64,000 bases of DNA, from NCBI GenBank assembly GCA_034008185.1, contig CM067082.1, positions 85,125,684-85,189,683 of the forward strand, written 5' to 3'. Source of the stretch: Gorsachius magnificus (lineage: Eukaryota > Chordata > Aves > Pelecaniformes > Ardeidae). Positions 48,177-60,746 of the stretch are shown piece after piece. A model generated the notes under the pieces. That model saw only the letters and a program-made list of their open reading frames with translations. It ran no database searches and was not told the DNA's origin. Each line of letters opens with the position of its first letter. Position 1 is the first letter of the stretch. The translations under genes and the position numbers were made by a program.

Positions 48177-50853
48177 AACACACAGGAAAACATCTTCATC
48201 CCAGGAAACACTCACATCCCCTTAGAAGCTGATGGACTTCAAGCACATTAGCTACTATCCTGAATGCAGGCTGACTTCTATTCAAGCCCTAGCACTTTTC
48301 AGAGTTAAATCACACTTCTGTAACATCTGAGCTCGTCACCAAGGTTGAAGCAAGACCTTCAAGTTCATGAAGAGAAAGACATTGCCTGAAGTACTGCTAG
48401 TAACAAACAGAGAAGAGACTTAACAGCATTAAAAAAAACCCAACCCTGCAAGATCTGGTTCACCAACCCAGCCTTTCCACAACAGCATTAAGACCAAAAG
48501 AGAGAAGAGAGAAACCTCTTTGTCGCTCACCTATTCTAAAGCTCTCAACACGTCATTCACCTTTGCTGTGAAATGTAGAGAGGATGCATGCAAGCGATCA
48601 TGCTCCAGCAAGAGAAGCAAGACTCTCACCACCTTTAAAACAGTCAGAAAATAAACTGTTAAACCTGAGATGGTTAAAACCCAAAGAATCTGTGAACTAA
48701 ATGAGGAAGCCATCAATTTTTAAAACGTTGGTGGAGATAGATTCGAGCATACACATACTCAAGAGCTGAATACAGAGCTGATGGAAGGAGGGGACAGAGA
48801 GGAGGCTGGCGTCTCAGAAATGCTAGCTATAAGCATTTACAGGAGAAACAGTGAGAAGAAAAACAAATGAGAAAACCTAGGAGAGTTACAATACAACAGC
48901 AGCAGAGAGGTTCCAATTGCCGTTACTTATTTACCAGATTTACAGCACTCTCTATTAACTGGCACTGCTGTTATCTATTGCTAATACAGACTAAATCGGA
49001 TTTTAGATATTAAAAAAAAAATGAGTACAAAGGTGATGAACGCCTGGCATCGTCCTTGTGCAGAAGGTGCAGATATTCAGGCAGCCGAGTCTTTCCCCAA
49101 GACCCTGCCTGTATTTTGGCTCATTGCAGCCCTCAGTGGGGTGCACTCAGTTCACGTCTTTGCATACGCTTCTTTTTATATTCTGATGAATAATTTAGTT
49201 CAGATGATAAACCCTTTCGCGTACTTCAGGCATTTTCTCCTCAAGACTGTTGATGTGGTCCCAAAGTATTGAACTGGAAGGCACTTAAAGCAGGGCTGTT
49301 GACCACTCCTCCCTCCTCTCCTCGTATTTCGCAAAAAGTAGAGTTCAGAACATAGGTCAGTCTACGACCTACAGCGAGATGCATTACCCAAAAGGAAACT
49401 GGAAAGATGCATTGTACCACATTGGTTTATGTCATGGTTGAGCTGAAGGACAAGGGAAAGGCAAAGTGCTTTTGCATCTCTAAAAAGCACGCTTGCATGA
49501 TTCAGCTTCCCAAATGCCCGGCATGCATCAGGAGTTCTGCACGAGGCACGCGCAGGAAGGCTGAGGGGGTTCATGAGGGGCTCAGCTCCACTGGGAGCAG
49601 AGGGACTGATCTGCTGGGATCAGCCCCGCGCTGGTCAAACGAGGCTGCAGGGCCTCGCTGCTGGTTTTCCTCTTGCCACTGCGTTGCAGCAGCTTCCAGC
49701 CACGCACACCAGTCCTGTCGCGGGGGACAGCTGCCTTCCTGGCAGCCTCATGCAGCATCATTCCCACTGGATCCGCTTACGGGTGCTCCCTGCGCACCCC
49801 TCGCTGGCAGCTGGCACCTGGCTCTTCCCCTTGCCTCTGGCACCCTCTCCCAGTAGGGCACGTTACCCTGCGGATGACAGTGTGTGCTGCCATGTGATTT
49901 AGCAGTGAACCAGCTCATTTCTTGCACACACAGAGGCAAATCCTGTCCTGCAATGCACAGGAGAGATTCCACCCAAATCCATACAGCCAGGACAGGGAAC
50001 ATGCTTCAAGGGCGATTTCTTATTGAAAAAAAAAAGGTGGCACCATTACGGCATACACTTGGTGTAATAAACACCCTTCCTCCCCCAGTACTGAGGGAAA
50101 TTCAGATTTCTCCCAGAACTGCATGGAAAAGAATCTCATTAATATCCACCTTGCCATCTCTGGTAGTCAGAGAAATTCCTTTCCCTCTTTATTCGTCAGC
50201 CAGACCATGAGGAAGCTCTGCACCGTGGGGCTGCTGAAGTCCTTCACAGGCAGCATGCGCATTCCCTGCAACATGAAAACCATGCCATGCTTCCAAATAG
50301 CATCGCAGGTTGTTTACAGATACAAGCCAGCTGAAGTTATTTTTATCCTCATCTCTCTCCCAAGACCAATTTATAATTAGTACAGCCTTTGAACAAGGTG
50401 CACTTGCAGCATAGCATCAACATGCTGACTCAAAATAGGGCTTCTTGTAGTGCTGGTGGCATCCCTGGGGCAACTTTTCTCAATGACTTTTGGTGTAACT
50501 GCGCTGGGCCATAGTAATGGAGACACGGGCTGGCTGCAGGGCTCCGTGCAGACTAGGAGCCGTCCAGTGAAGGGAAGCAGCTTGCGGGTGGAGCTGAGAA
50601 GTCCCCCGAGAAGAGGTATTCCTTCTCCAAGTGGGATGCTGCAGCTGCCACTGCTGCTCTCTCTGGCCTCTGTATTGCTGGCCTGATGTCAAAAAAAAAA
50701 AAGTTTCTTCCCTTTTACAGATATCCAAAGACTCACTTCGCTGCTACGTGAATGCACAGCGGTTGCTCTGCAGAAACACTTCTATGGCGGTGACCGCCAG
50801 TGTGCTTCCACATGGTTCTCTCCGCAGCATCCCTCCTGCATCCCCAAAGCCCG

Positions 50854-50867
50854 CCCCCCCCCCCCCC
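50854..50867. repeat. C14 homopolymer in a C-rich stretch
   Basis: Fourteen C residues, followed by G and a further CC-G-CCCCC-type run. The G-rich complement could form a quadruplex on the gene's strand. Confidence 0.88.
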
Positions 50868-53800
50868 GCCCCCAGCTCTGCTGCTCAGCTCGGAGCGTGC
50901 TGGCCACACAGCTCCTGCCTGAAGCGTCCCCAGGTACAGAGTCCCAAATCCAGGCGGCCACCGTAAGGCTTTCCGCAGCACACAGATACAGCGCTCCAGC
51001 TACAACAAAGGCTCTTTTGTGCTACTGCACGGCCTGAAAGGGGGCGAAAAGAGCATGCCATGGGATATGGCTGCCAGAAAGAGGCATGAAGGGGGGAGGA
51101 AAGCAGAGAAACAGAGCCAGAAGAGGGAGAGCAACAGGAAACCTGGATCCAGCTGCCTCCTCCTCCTCCCCCCCAGCTTGGTTAGGGTAAAACACCCCAG
51201 CACCCACTATGCACAGCGTTCTCCTCGCCTTGTCCACATTTCTGAACAGGAGAGCTGAAGAGCTGAAGAGCTGGAACAGAGCAAGGGGAGCCTCCGGGGT
51301 CCCACCTGCTCCATGGTGCTCCCCCCACAGAGCCCCCTGCTCCTCCGGGGGCAGGGAACAGGCAGGCACCACTGGAGGGGCAGCGTCCCTTTCTGACCCT
51401 TCCCGCCCCTGTCCGGAGGGCATGGGAAGCCAAGATCAGGTGAACCTTTCAAGTCTCATTTGTGGAATAACACAATTATAACCCTCTGCTTGCCCAGAAC
51501 TGTCAACTGTGGAGGCAGGCAAGGGCAGCAATTTACCAAACCACACAGAAGCAGGGAGTAAAGCTGGTAGACTGCAGCGACATCCACCCTGAATTCTTCT
51601 CGTCTTAAAAAAGAAAGTCTGTGGGCTTAAATGCGAGGAGAAATATTTATGACAATCTAAGCAACCCTCCTAAACATAATTAGCGGTCTCATTTTATTCA
51701 ATTATGACGTCACCAAGACTCCTTTCCATACTTTGCCAGCTTTCACCATGGGAAAAAAAAAAAGCACCAGCAACCTCATAGATGAAACCCACACTAAATT
51801 AACTTGGCTTCCTGGCTTCCTTTGGCCTCAGATAAGCAAAACCATTACACCGGGAAAAACAAAGTTTGCCACCTGCACCCACGGCGCCCTAGGACAGCTT
51901 TAACACAAGTGAGAAAGCTGTCATCGAAACAGCCACTGCGGCGAGCTGAGAAACAAACACTGAGACCCGCTTAGATCTGCCCATGCTGTTACCAACAAAA
52001 CGTCCCATGTCCATGAAGTTTGCCATTTCCAGACTGCCAAGGGTTCTCCTCCTATGCTAGTCTTGTCCTTCCACCCGGCAAAAACTTGCTTTGCCCTATT
52101 CTGCTGACAGTTAACCAAAAATTAGTAAAATCATCTCCTAGAGCAAGTTCTGCTATCACTACACAGTACTGATCTCTGCAAGCAAAACCCCTCACGTTTT
52201 CAAGGCAGGCAAAACATTAGGTGCATATATGCAAGACATGGCACTTACTCTCTCGCATACACGGAGCTGTGCATGCTTCTGGGCTGTAAATAAAGCTTTC
52301 TGAGTCTTAAATTAGCCTTTAGTGTCACAAAACCAACAGTTGCATTGCTTTGCCTAAACCATCGTGACTATAAAAACTTTAACAAAGAGAAATAATCCCA
52401 TGGAAAACACTGGCGCGTTTCCAAGGCAAATAAATAGCTACAAAACCCAGAACAGCTCAAATAGTAATTACAGACAACAGTCAGTTGGGTGGTGCCTGCA
52501 GAGTAGCCAGGGAGAATGGATAAACTGATTCCCTCTAATGCAAAGGCAAGAGGGGGAGACAGGCAGCGTATTACCCCTACAACGCGGATGGGCTATAACT
52601 GAGGCAGCGTAAGGGAAAACAGCGCGTGTCTCAGCATAAACTTCTTGTGCATCTGTGCATGGCAGACCCCCGGACATAGACCTGGCTCCCTAAGAGAGGC
52701 TATGCCTAATCTTGGCACTAAGTCACGCTCTTCGGTTCCTGGAAGGAAGAGTACCCAAGTCTGTGCTATCCCCATTCACTTTTTCTCATCACCAACACAA
52801 CTAAACTGCGAGCTGCTAGGGTTTTGGTTTGTTTTTATACAACTGTCTCTTAGAGGAAGCTAAATTTTAGAGAACGAGATCAGTAATTATTTTGTTTCTA
52901 AAGTAAAGGCCATACGGCTTTACAAGAAACAGGCCTCATTTCTGATGACAGAAAGTGTCACCGGGTATAGCGGAGTTGCAAGCTAAATTGCAGACCTCAG
53001 CAATCCTAGAAATTTGTGTTCTCAAACACAGTAAAAATAAAACGAAGGGCCCCATACTTCCATGCTCACTGTGGGAACTGCATGCTGTGTTCTGAAGGGG
53101 CACCCCTTGCCTTATTCTTGGATGATTTGCTGCAAGTTGATAGAAGTGACCAAGAAAGCACATGACCGAGCTGAAAACTAATACTGTTTTTTCCAGTAGC
53201 CATCAGTTCTAGCCAGTACTCAACCTGCGTGCAGTTACCAACAGCACCACAGGGAACAAAGGAGCACAGACCTGGTTTTAACTGATTTTCTTTGCTGATT
53301 CAGAAAGAAACACCTTCCCACCAAGCGAGGCTGGGCAGTAGCCATACAACCAAGCTGCTCTATTACTTCTAGACAACCTGTATGACCTTGTTTGGATACT
53401 CTGAAGGATGCCTCAACTGAATTAAAAACAGTTCGATGAGGCAGGAAAAAAAATATCGCCCTGGCCTTTTGCCTCTGGAAACCCGTGTTAAAACATGGTT
53501 TCAGCCATGGAGGCAAACATCATTTGGTCTTAACTGCATGGGCTGCTATAAACAGGAAAAAAGCCACCACCCATCGAGGAAGACTCCATTTAGATGTTAT
53601 TGGCAGTGCTGAAGAGACCTTCAGAATTTAAGCTCTGCATATATGAAAAAAATTTATATGCAAACACAGCAGTGAGGGGATCAATTCAAAGGGCTTTTAT
53701 ATTGGCCACTGTCACTCAGTGTACTAGCTGCAAACAAATCTTGTTAGAAAGGAGGGCTCTCCAGCTTTTTGTCTCTCTTTCTACTCCTTGGGTTTCAGAA

Positions 53801-55540
53801 ATAAGATATGGAGTCAGAATCCTGCTATTACTCCTTTCTGCCCTAAGTTTCCTTGTCCTTCCTTCTCCCCAATATACAGATGTAGCTTCACCAGCCCCCA
53901 TTTTCATGCCTTTCCTTCTGTTTCTTCAGCCTTTCCACAAAGCCCTTCCTAGGGGGATTCCTCCATCCGCAGGTAGGAGGGCTCGCATAAATTGGCTGCC
54001 ACAAAGCTGCTGCCTTCAGCAAGACACCACAAAAGCTACTCAGAGAGACGAGTGTGTTGCCTCTGCCACCCTCCACGCTTCTGCTAGCCGACCTCCCAGT
54101 TCTTCCCTGTAACGCCAGCGTCAGAAGTCCATGTACCAAACATGCCTTAAAGCATGAAGAGACCTTTTCCCTCCCCCCATCTTCCCCAGCATGATGTACG
54201 ACGTATGGATGGAGACTCACCCTCATTAACTGCACCTTGGAACCAGCTTGTACGACATATGATCCATGGCAGGCATCAGTTGTATTTAATGGAAAACAGA
54301 AGGGTGAACAGGGCAAAGCACAGCACCCCAGTATTGATTCTCCAACCCAAAAAAAGTGAGAGCTCCTCATTTTTGGAGAGCAACGCCAGGAAACCTAACG
54401 TGATCTCGGGAATCAAATGGGAGCAAGCAAGCACTCCCGCTTCACACCACTTTCACCGTGGCAGTCATTACCTGCTAATTCGTCACCTTTCTACACCAAC
54501 AAGACAGAAGAGGAAAAAAAACCCCACGAAACACACCGACAATTTGCAGCGCCTGCTGACAGATCCGAGTAACACCTCACCACGTGAGGTCTCTCTCAAG
54601 AAAGCGTGGGAAGGCCCTGAACAGAGCCCAGCTCAGCCTTTCACACGGGGGAAAAGAGCTCATCCTCTCGGCAGCAAGATCTGTTTTTCCAGGGTGAGAG
54701 TTTCCCCACTCCTAGCCAGAGACCAGGCGTGCAACAGCCCTTTCAGTCAGGCACATCCCTTCTTTCACAGCCGAGTTTGGAGAAAGCTGCCATTTACTAT
54801 TGCTGGTTGTTAATGGACCAGCCCTCCTAGCTAACGCGGAAGACATTTGCAGAACAGAACAGGAGATTTTATGTCTGAACCTGGCAGCTGAGAGGGATGA
54901 AAACTGCTTTCTATGAAGATAAACGAACACGCAGTCAAAGATGGGACAAGCCCCCCGTAGCAGATTTTTGTGCTACCACCTCGCTTTCGGACAAGGTGGT
55001 AGACACGAGGATATGAAGAGTACATTAATCCTAGACAAAAAGCCTGCAGCTTCCAAAGGGTAGATTAATTATTAAAGCAGCAGCAATAAAAATATGCAGT
55101 AGTTCAGAGACATATACCTATATTATAGGCAGATAAGTGCTCCAATAACCTTGCACTTTAATTTGTAGATTCGCTCCCCCCTCCCTGCAGGTAGCAACAC
55201 AGCCATTTAAACTCAACCATTTACATTAACTTCCCTTTGTAAGAGTGAATTAGAAAATATAAGTAAGAGGCATCCTGTACACAGAAGTAGCAGCTTCCTC
55301 CCTCCTTCCACCTTTTCACCTCTCAGCCCCCAAAAGACTAGAGGATGCTTGCTTCACCCAGCGACAAACCAAAAGAGGGATCATGCTGATGGTTAAGAGC
55401 TTTTAAATACATCTGGTTTTCCTTTAAAATAATCAGGATCACAAATACCGGGAGATGAAAGATCAGACCTGTCAGAGGTTGAAGAGACACTCTTTAACAC
55501 CTTCGCCTTTCAGAAGTCAGGTTAGTCACTAGAGTACCCC

Positions 55541-55666
55541 AAATTCAGATATTTAGAATAGGGATGGGCATATGTGCCCTCAGGACACCATAATACTCCA
55601 AATTCAGATATTTAGAATAGGGATGGGCATATGTGCCCTCAGGACACCATAATACTCCAAATTCAG
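55541..55666. repeat. Perfect 59-bp tandem duplication plus a partial third unit
   Basis: The unit at 55541-55599 is repeated without a single difference at 55600-55658. The first eight bases (AAATTCAG) recur at 55659-55666. Each unit includes GGGCATATGTGCCC, a near-palindrome with 5-bp arms. Complete identity points to a recent duplication or a copy-number-variable minisatellite. Confidence 0.97.
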
Positions 55667-58600
55667 AAAGAGATACCCGGACACCGTAACTTTGGGGAAA
55701 AAAGTCTATTGCTGATACGTACATGCAAAGATCACCTAGTTTTGTGAGTAAAAGCTGAGCGTGTTCTGTGTTTGAATGAGGAATCCTTGTTATTAACTAA
55801 CAGGAATTAAGGTTCACCTCAGCGCATTCGACCCAACTGAACCCCAAACCACCCATTTATAGATACGAAATGCAAAAAAGCAAAAATAAAGTCTTCCCGC
55901 ACTGTCCGTGCGTCATTGAGCTGAGCAGCTCCAGCTAGCAGTATTTAACTTGGTTAAATGAAAAAGTTGGTAGGGATGCTGGAATCTCAGCAATTTCTCA
56001 ACAGATTAATTTACTGTGTTGTCTCTTGAAGGGAGAAGTTTTAAGTCTCCGACGTGTGTATCACTATACACCGTGAGTATTAAACAGGAGATGACAAACA
56101 ATTGCCAAGCTGGCTGTCGTCCAGTTAATCAGCCTGCTTTGACTCAGATTCATCTGTGAACTGCTGTTGAAAACCAATTGCTTGTTTAATGGGGCAGAAA
56201 GATGAAATAAATTTCAATATGCATCTCTAAAGCATCCCTCTCATGTAAAAGTGCTGCCCGGAGGAGTGAGTGACACGTACATTTCCTTCTGGTTGTGCCA
56301 ATTTCACTTCCAATTTGCTATCCCTACTGGTACCGAATTACAAAATTACACGAAGAGGCCATAGCTGCACGCCAACAATATCTCTTTGGTTCACAGTGTC
56401 CTCAAGACACGGACAGAACTTCACCCAGGTCTTCAGGGTGGTGACAGCCATACACCCAAGTGAGATGAGTTCACACCGACTCATCAGGTGTTTCATTAAG
56501 AGGCTGCGTCAATGAAGAAACCAAACCGGGTGAGCAACGCTAACGCCAGCTGCCGCCACCGGCACCCTCGGTGCTCCCGGGAGAAGCGGCGACTGCCAGG
56601 GTGGAGGATGTTTCAGGGACAGATCCCGCCGGCGTGGCTGGGGAGTTCAGCCCAGGCCCGGCTCCAAACAAACAAACGCCATTAAGTGGCACTACCAGGA
56701 AACGGGGGTCAATAGTAAGGCAGACACACGCAGAGCATTACACGCCTTTGCTCAGGTGAAGAGCGTTTGCGTTGGATCAAAAGCGATTTGCTGACTGCAC
56801 TGCATCCCATAATATTTTTTCCATACTGACAGACCTAAAGGCAATAGCACCGTTTTGGATTTAACCCATTTTTCCTCTTCTCCTTTAGCACAAGTAACTT
56901 CCTAAGTTAAGAAGTAATAAAATTTCACATTCCAACTTGGGAATTAAAGAACTGCATTAACCAAGAATTCACAGCTTCTGATTTTTCTTTTGCTGTTGCT
57001 TTTTTAAATGCAGTTTTATGACAGAAAGTCTGCACACACAATTTATATGATCCTTTGGTAACGTAACAAACCAGAAGACAAAAATTTATGCTACTTTAGG
57101 AAAGCACAACACAGACCACAGCCTGGACCAGTGGTCAAAACGCCACCTCCACAACCCGCCCACACCCTCCCTGGGCTTTCCAGCCACATTTTGATAGTTT
57201 TGCATCCGTTGTACAGAGAAATGCTCCCACGTCACGCAGGTACACATGAGCAGTTCCAGGTCCCTTGCCAGCCGCCAGGAAGGCACCGCACAGAGCATTG
57301 CCTCCAACAGAGGAGGCGGTACGTTCTCTCACAATGGCTTTATTACACATGATTTTGGGGTGCCAGCCCATTTTCCACAGTTATTTTGAAGGCAAATCTT
57401 CCCAGAGGCAGGGCTTGGTCCCTCCTTGCCCCTCGCCCCAGCACCACAGTGTAGGGGTGCTTAGTCCTGCCAGAAGCCAGGCGATGAAAAAGTGGGGGGA
57501 CAGCCTACCACGGCATTCAAGCTCATCTTACAGTCCTCTGTCACAGGCTCCAAATCCACAGAGAAACTACCTGATGCTGCAGTAAGGAATTTATGCCTTA
57601 AGACAGCCTAAGAGATCAATGCACATAAACAAAAATGAAGTCTCCTCCCGTGTCACATGCAAGGTATTAACATTGCAAAGTCAAGCACGCAAGCACAGCA
57701 AAATTAAAAAGCTGGTGTTATCTCCCTGTAAATCTAGCACCTGATCTAATACCATTTTTATCATCACACAGATATCTAAATTTGGAAACTGTATCTGCCG
57801 ATCCTTCATTGTGCTGCTTTAACACACTAGCTTTGGAATAAGTTACACGGAAAGATGCAATGTTTCCAAGCCCCACAAAAAGGGTACAAAAGAAACAAAT
57901 TAAAAAACCACAACCCAGCACTTGGGAATTTGTTTCCCTATGGAACAGAGGATTCCAGCAGCATCCCCGACAGCAGGAGCAGGGCAGCCTCGCAGCTCTT
58001 GCCTTTGACTCCACAGCTCACAGGTTTTTCAGGAGCCTCCAAAGAAAAGCTCTTGCTTCCCATCCAAAGGCTTTGGACTGCCTGTCCTCAGTTATCCCAG
58101 TTGAAATCAATGGGGAAAAGAATCCTGGTGGGATTACCAGGTGCAGATAAACACATTGATATTAACGCCTGCAGATGGCGGGAGCAACTCTCTCTCCCAC
58201 TGCATACCCATGCGGCACACAAGCATCGCCAAATATTTCAGGCCATTCTGGGTTGTGTTCAGTCAGCACTTTCTGTAAGCCAGTCTCAGGTCATTAAGAA
58301 CCTGATACAGAGGAAGAGAAATTAAGGTATTACATAGGAGACTATGCCAACAGGAGGTTATACAAGTTGTGTGTGTGGGATGGGGAGTTTCTATCCCATG
58401 AGAAATTTTAATATCTCGACACCTGCTTTCACCAAAGTCTGTCCTTGCTGTTTAAGGATTCCCATGATACAACAGACTAGTTTAGCAAGGAAAGAAACTG
58501 CAGTGAAAACGTACGATCCAGGCGTGAAGAATAAAACACATATAGCATTCAAAAGCACCACATGATCTCCAGAGAATGAGGAAATTAAATCTGACCCAGA

Positions 58601-58702
58601 ACGAAATATTTACAGTTTCCCCAACACAGGGAGATGCCAGAAAGTCAGAAACTTTCTACAGAAAATGCTTATCTCAACACAATACAGTTTCCAAAGAAGA
58701 AA

Positions 58703-58722
58703 TGTGTGTGTATATATATATT
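58703..58722. repeat. TG/TA microsatellite
   Basis: A short TGTGTGTG run passes directly into TATATATATA. Confidence 0.85.
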
Positions 58723-60107
58723 TAGACAATCTTCCCCTCTTCTAAGTCACATGCCCCCATATGCCATGCTTTCCATTTAGTGCTTCATCATGTGCATTTT
58801 ACCCGCTTGCTGCCATTCACTCATACATCCATCTTTGCTAGGTCTGCTGCTAGTATTTCAGCACTCCACACGAAAAAAAAGACCGTGACTTTCCATTAAA
58901 AACAGTTGAGCAAAAGACAGCTTCTTCCTCTCCCTGACCTTTCCAAGGGAGGACGGCCAGTTCAGCTGGAACCCACATGCACACCATTCGTCACTTGTCA
59001 TTCCTTTAACTTCCTTTAGCTGGGGTCCGAAGACTGTAGTCATGCCAGACAAGGTTGCATGCTGCCATTAGAAAACTTTATACTTCAAGAATTCAGTTCT
59101 CCTCACAATATTATGCTTGGATTTCTTCCCTTTTGATTCCACTCCATCTGAAGCGTACTCTGTGGTACATGAGAAACTCCTCTACGTACGGTTCATTCCA
59201 AATGCACACAGATGATATGGTGTGAGAAGAAAGGAGCACACTAGAGGTTATGGTTCCCTCATCTGTACCACTCAACTGCTGGTGGAATCACACAATAATC
59301 CTAAGGTGGATCTGTTAAAAAACAGAGCAGAGCAACCGGCGCTAGTGGGGTGGGAATAATATTTCAAGAGGTACTTTGGAATATTTTTGTTTAAGCCACA
59401 TCACCTTGCACAGTTGCTTTTGAGTGCAGTTACAAGACCAGCTAAATCAGCAAAATTCAGGAGGTGGCAACATGTGGCAGAAACTTCTGAAACTGGCTGT
59501 GCCGTTCGAGGGCTATAATGCAGAGGAGCCATGTGTTTGCTCTGTTTTCAGCTTTGGTTTCATGAGATAACGCTGGTCAGGATGCAGTTTGCCACCCCAT
59601 CAGCAAAGTCCACCTTCCTGCCTTCTCACCTCCCCTGACATTTACCTCTGACATTTGCATCCGTTTGCTCCCTAATTGGATATTTCAACTGAAGAGCAGA
59701 AAATCAGCTCAGCAAAGAAAAGTGCATTTTTATTTGTTTGTTGGCTGGATTAAGTGGCTGAAGAGGATGAGACAAATGTCAAAGCCAGCAGAAAGCAAGC
59801 GGCTGCCAAGAGGGATGCGGGTGAGCAGGGCTCTGCTGGAGCTGCTGGGCGATTCCCCCAGGGTTCACCCTCCGGAGTTAATGTACAGTTAAAGAGTGCA
59901 AACGCAGTTGTCCTACACGGTGACCACAGTAACGGCAACGCTATATCCAGCAATTACTGAACATCAGCATCTCATGGGGATCATAGCTGCAGCACAGTTC
60001 CCACGCCGTCCAATGTTTCCTTAAAGACCGCCAGGAAAGCACCAGTACTCCAAGGACCAGGGAACTGGGCATGTAGGCAGCGGCTCTGCTGGCCCCCAGA
60101 CCCGCAC

Positions 60108-60148
60108 CAGTGCTATATGTTATATATACAGTGCTATATGTTATAAAC
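60108..60148. repeat. 21-bp-period duplication
   Basis: CAGTGCTATATGTTATA occurs at 60108 and again at 60129, separated by TATA. Confidence 0.85.
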
Positions 60149-60506
60149 CTGCGCCAGGGCAGGATGAGAGGGTGTCAGAGGAGAACATGCCACTGCCAAC
60201 CTCTCCAGTTACAGACAAGGCAGGATGGCTTTGCCAGCCACGTCCTGTTCCTGTCCCATGCAACTCCTCAGTCAACAGGCAAACAGGTAATTTCTGAAGA
60301 ACACACCAGCTTGCAGAACAAACGGGGAAGGGAAGTTTCAACAGTTTGCATGTTTCAGTTTCTCAAGCATATAATAATTTTACACTGGGCTTTTAAGTGA
60401 AATTAAATCTAATGCATTTTACACTGAACACCTGTCTTGAAATTGTGTCATGGTTTACATCACAACAGTACTATCTGGATGAGACAAAAGCACTATGTGG
60501 ACAGCA

Positions 60507-60746
60507 CTATATGGATGAGGGGAAATGGCCTCAAGGGAGGTTTAGATTGGAGATTAGGAAAAATTTCTTGACCGAAAGGGTTATCAGGCACTAGAATGGG
60601 CTGCCCAGGGAAGCAGTTGAGTCCCCATCCTTGCAGGTATTTAAAAGAAGGGTAGATGAGGTGCTTAGGGACATGGTTTAGTAGTGGACAGGTACGGTTG
60701 GGCTCGATGCTCTTAAAGGTCTTTTCCAACCAAATGATTCTATGAC
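60507..60746 (+). mobile_element. CR1 LINE 3' end, about 240 bp
   Basis: A 5'-truncated CR1 carries the end of ORF2 (RFRLEIRKNFLTERVIRH in the frame at 60540-60594, then a stop). Its 3' untranslated tail ends CAAATGATTCTATGACTTC. Stops and indels break the frame, so it is older than the inner CR1 at 9026. Antisense to SLC22A23. Confidence 0.92.

Larger units (their letters stand above)
42025..55540 (-). other. SLC22A23: SLC22A23 intron, 13.5-kb segment without recognised mobile elements
   Basis: It contains a perfect hairpin (44563-44602), a T/G-rich patch (45905-46010), an A24 tract (46400-46423), a GA repeat (48161-48176) and a C14 run (50854-50867). GC-richer patches (42540-42840, 43310-43760, 49560-49860, 50810-51440) host overlapping open frames on both strands with no recognisable domains. 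No SLC22A23 exon was seen. Confidence 0.6.
55667..60506 (-). other. SLC22A23: SLC22A23 intron segment
   Basis: Unique sequence. 56090-56250 is AT-rich and non-repetitive, a possible conserved non-coding block. A TG/TA microsatellite lies at 58703-58722 and a 21-bp duplication at 60108-60148 (CAGTGCTATATGTTATA, twice). No exon was recognised. Confidence 0.6.

Noticed and set aside
49407..51481. Cluster of overlapping open frames on both strands in a GC-rich patch
   Set aside because: GC-rich DNA lacks stop codons in many frames. No frame shows a domain, and several compete on the same bases.
54154..54813. 219-codon open frame, plus strand
   Set aside because: No recognisable domain or family match. 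It sits in an intron of SLC22A23 on the opposite strand, with no promoter or polyadenylation features that would set it apart from chance.
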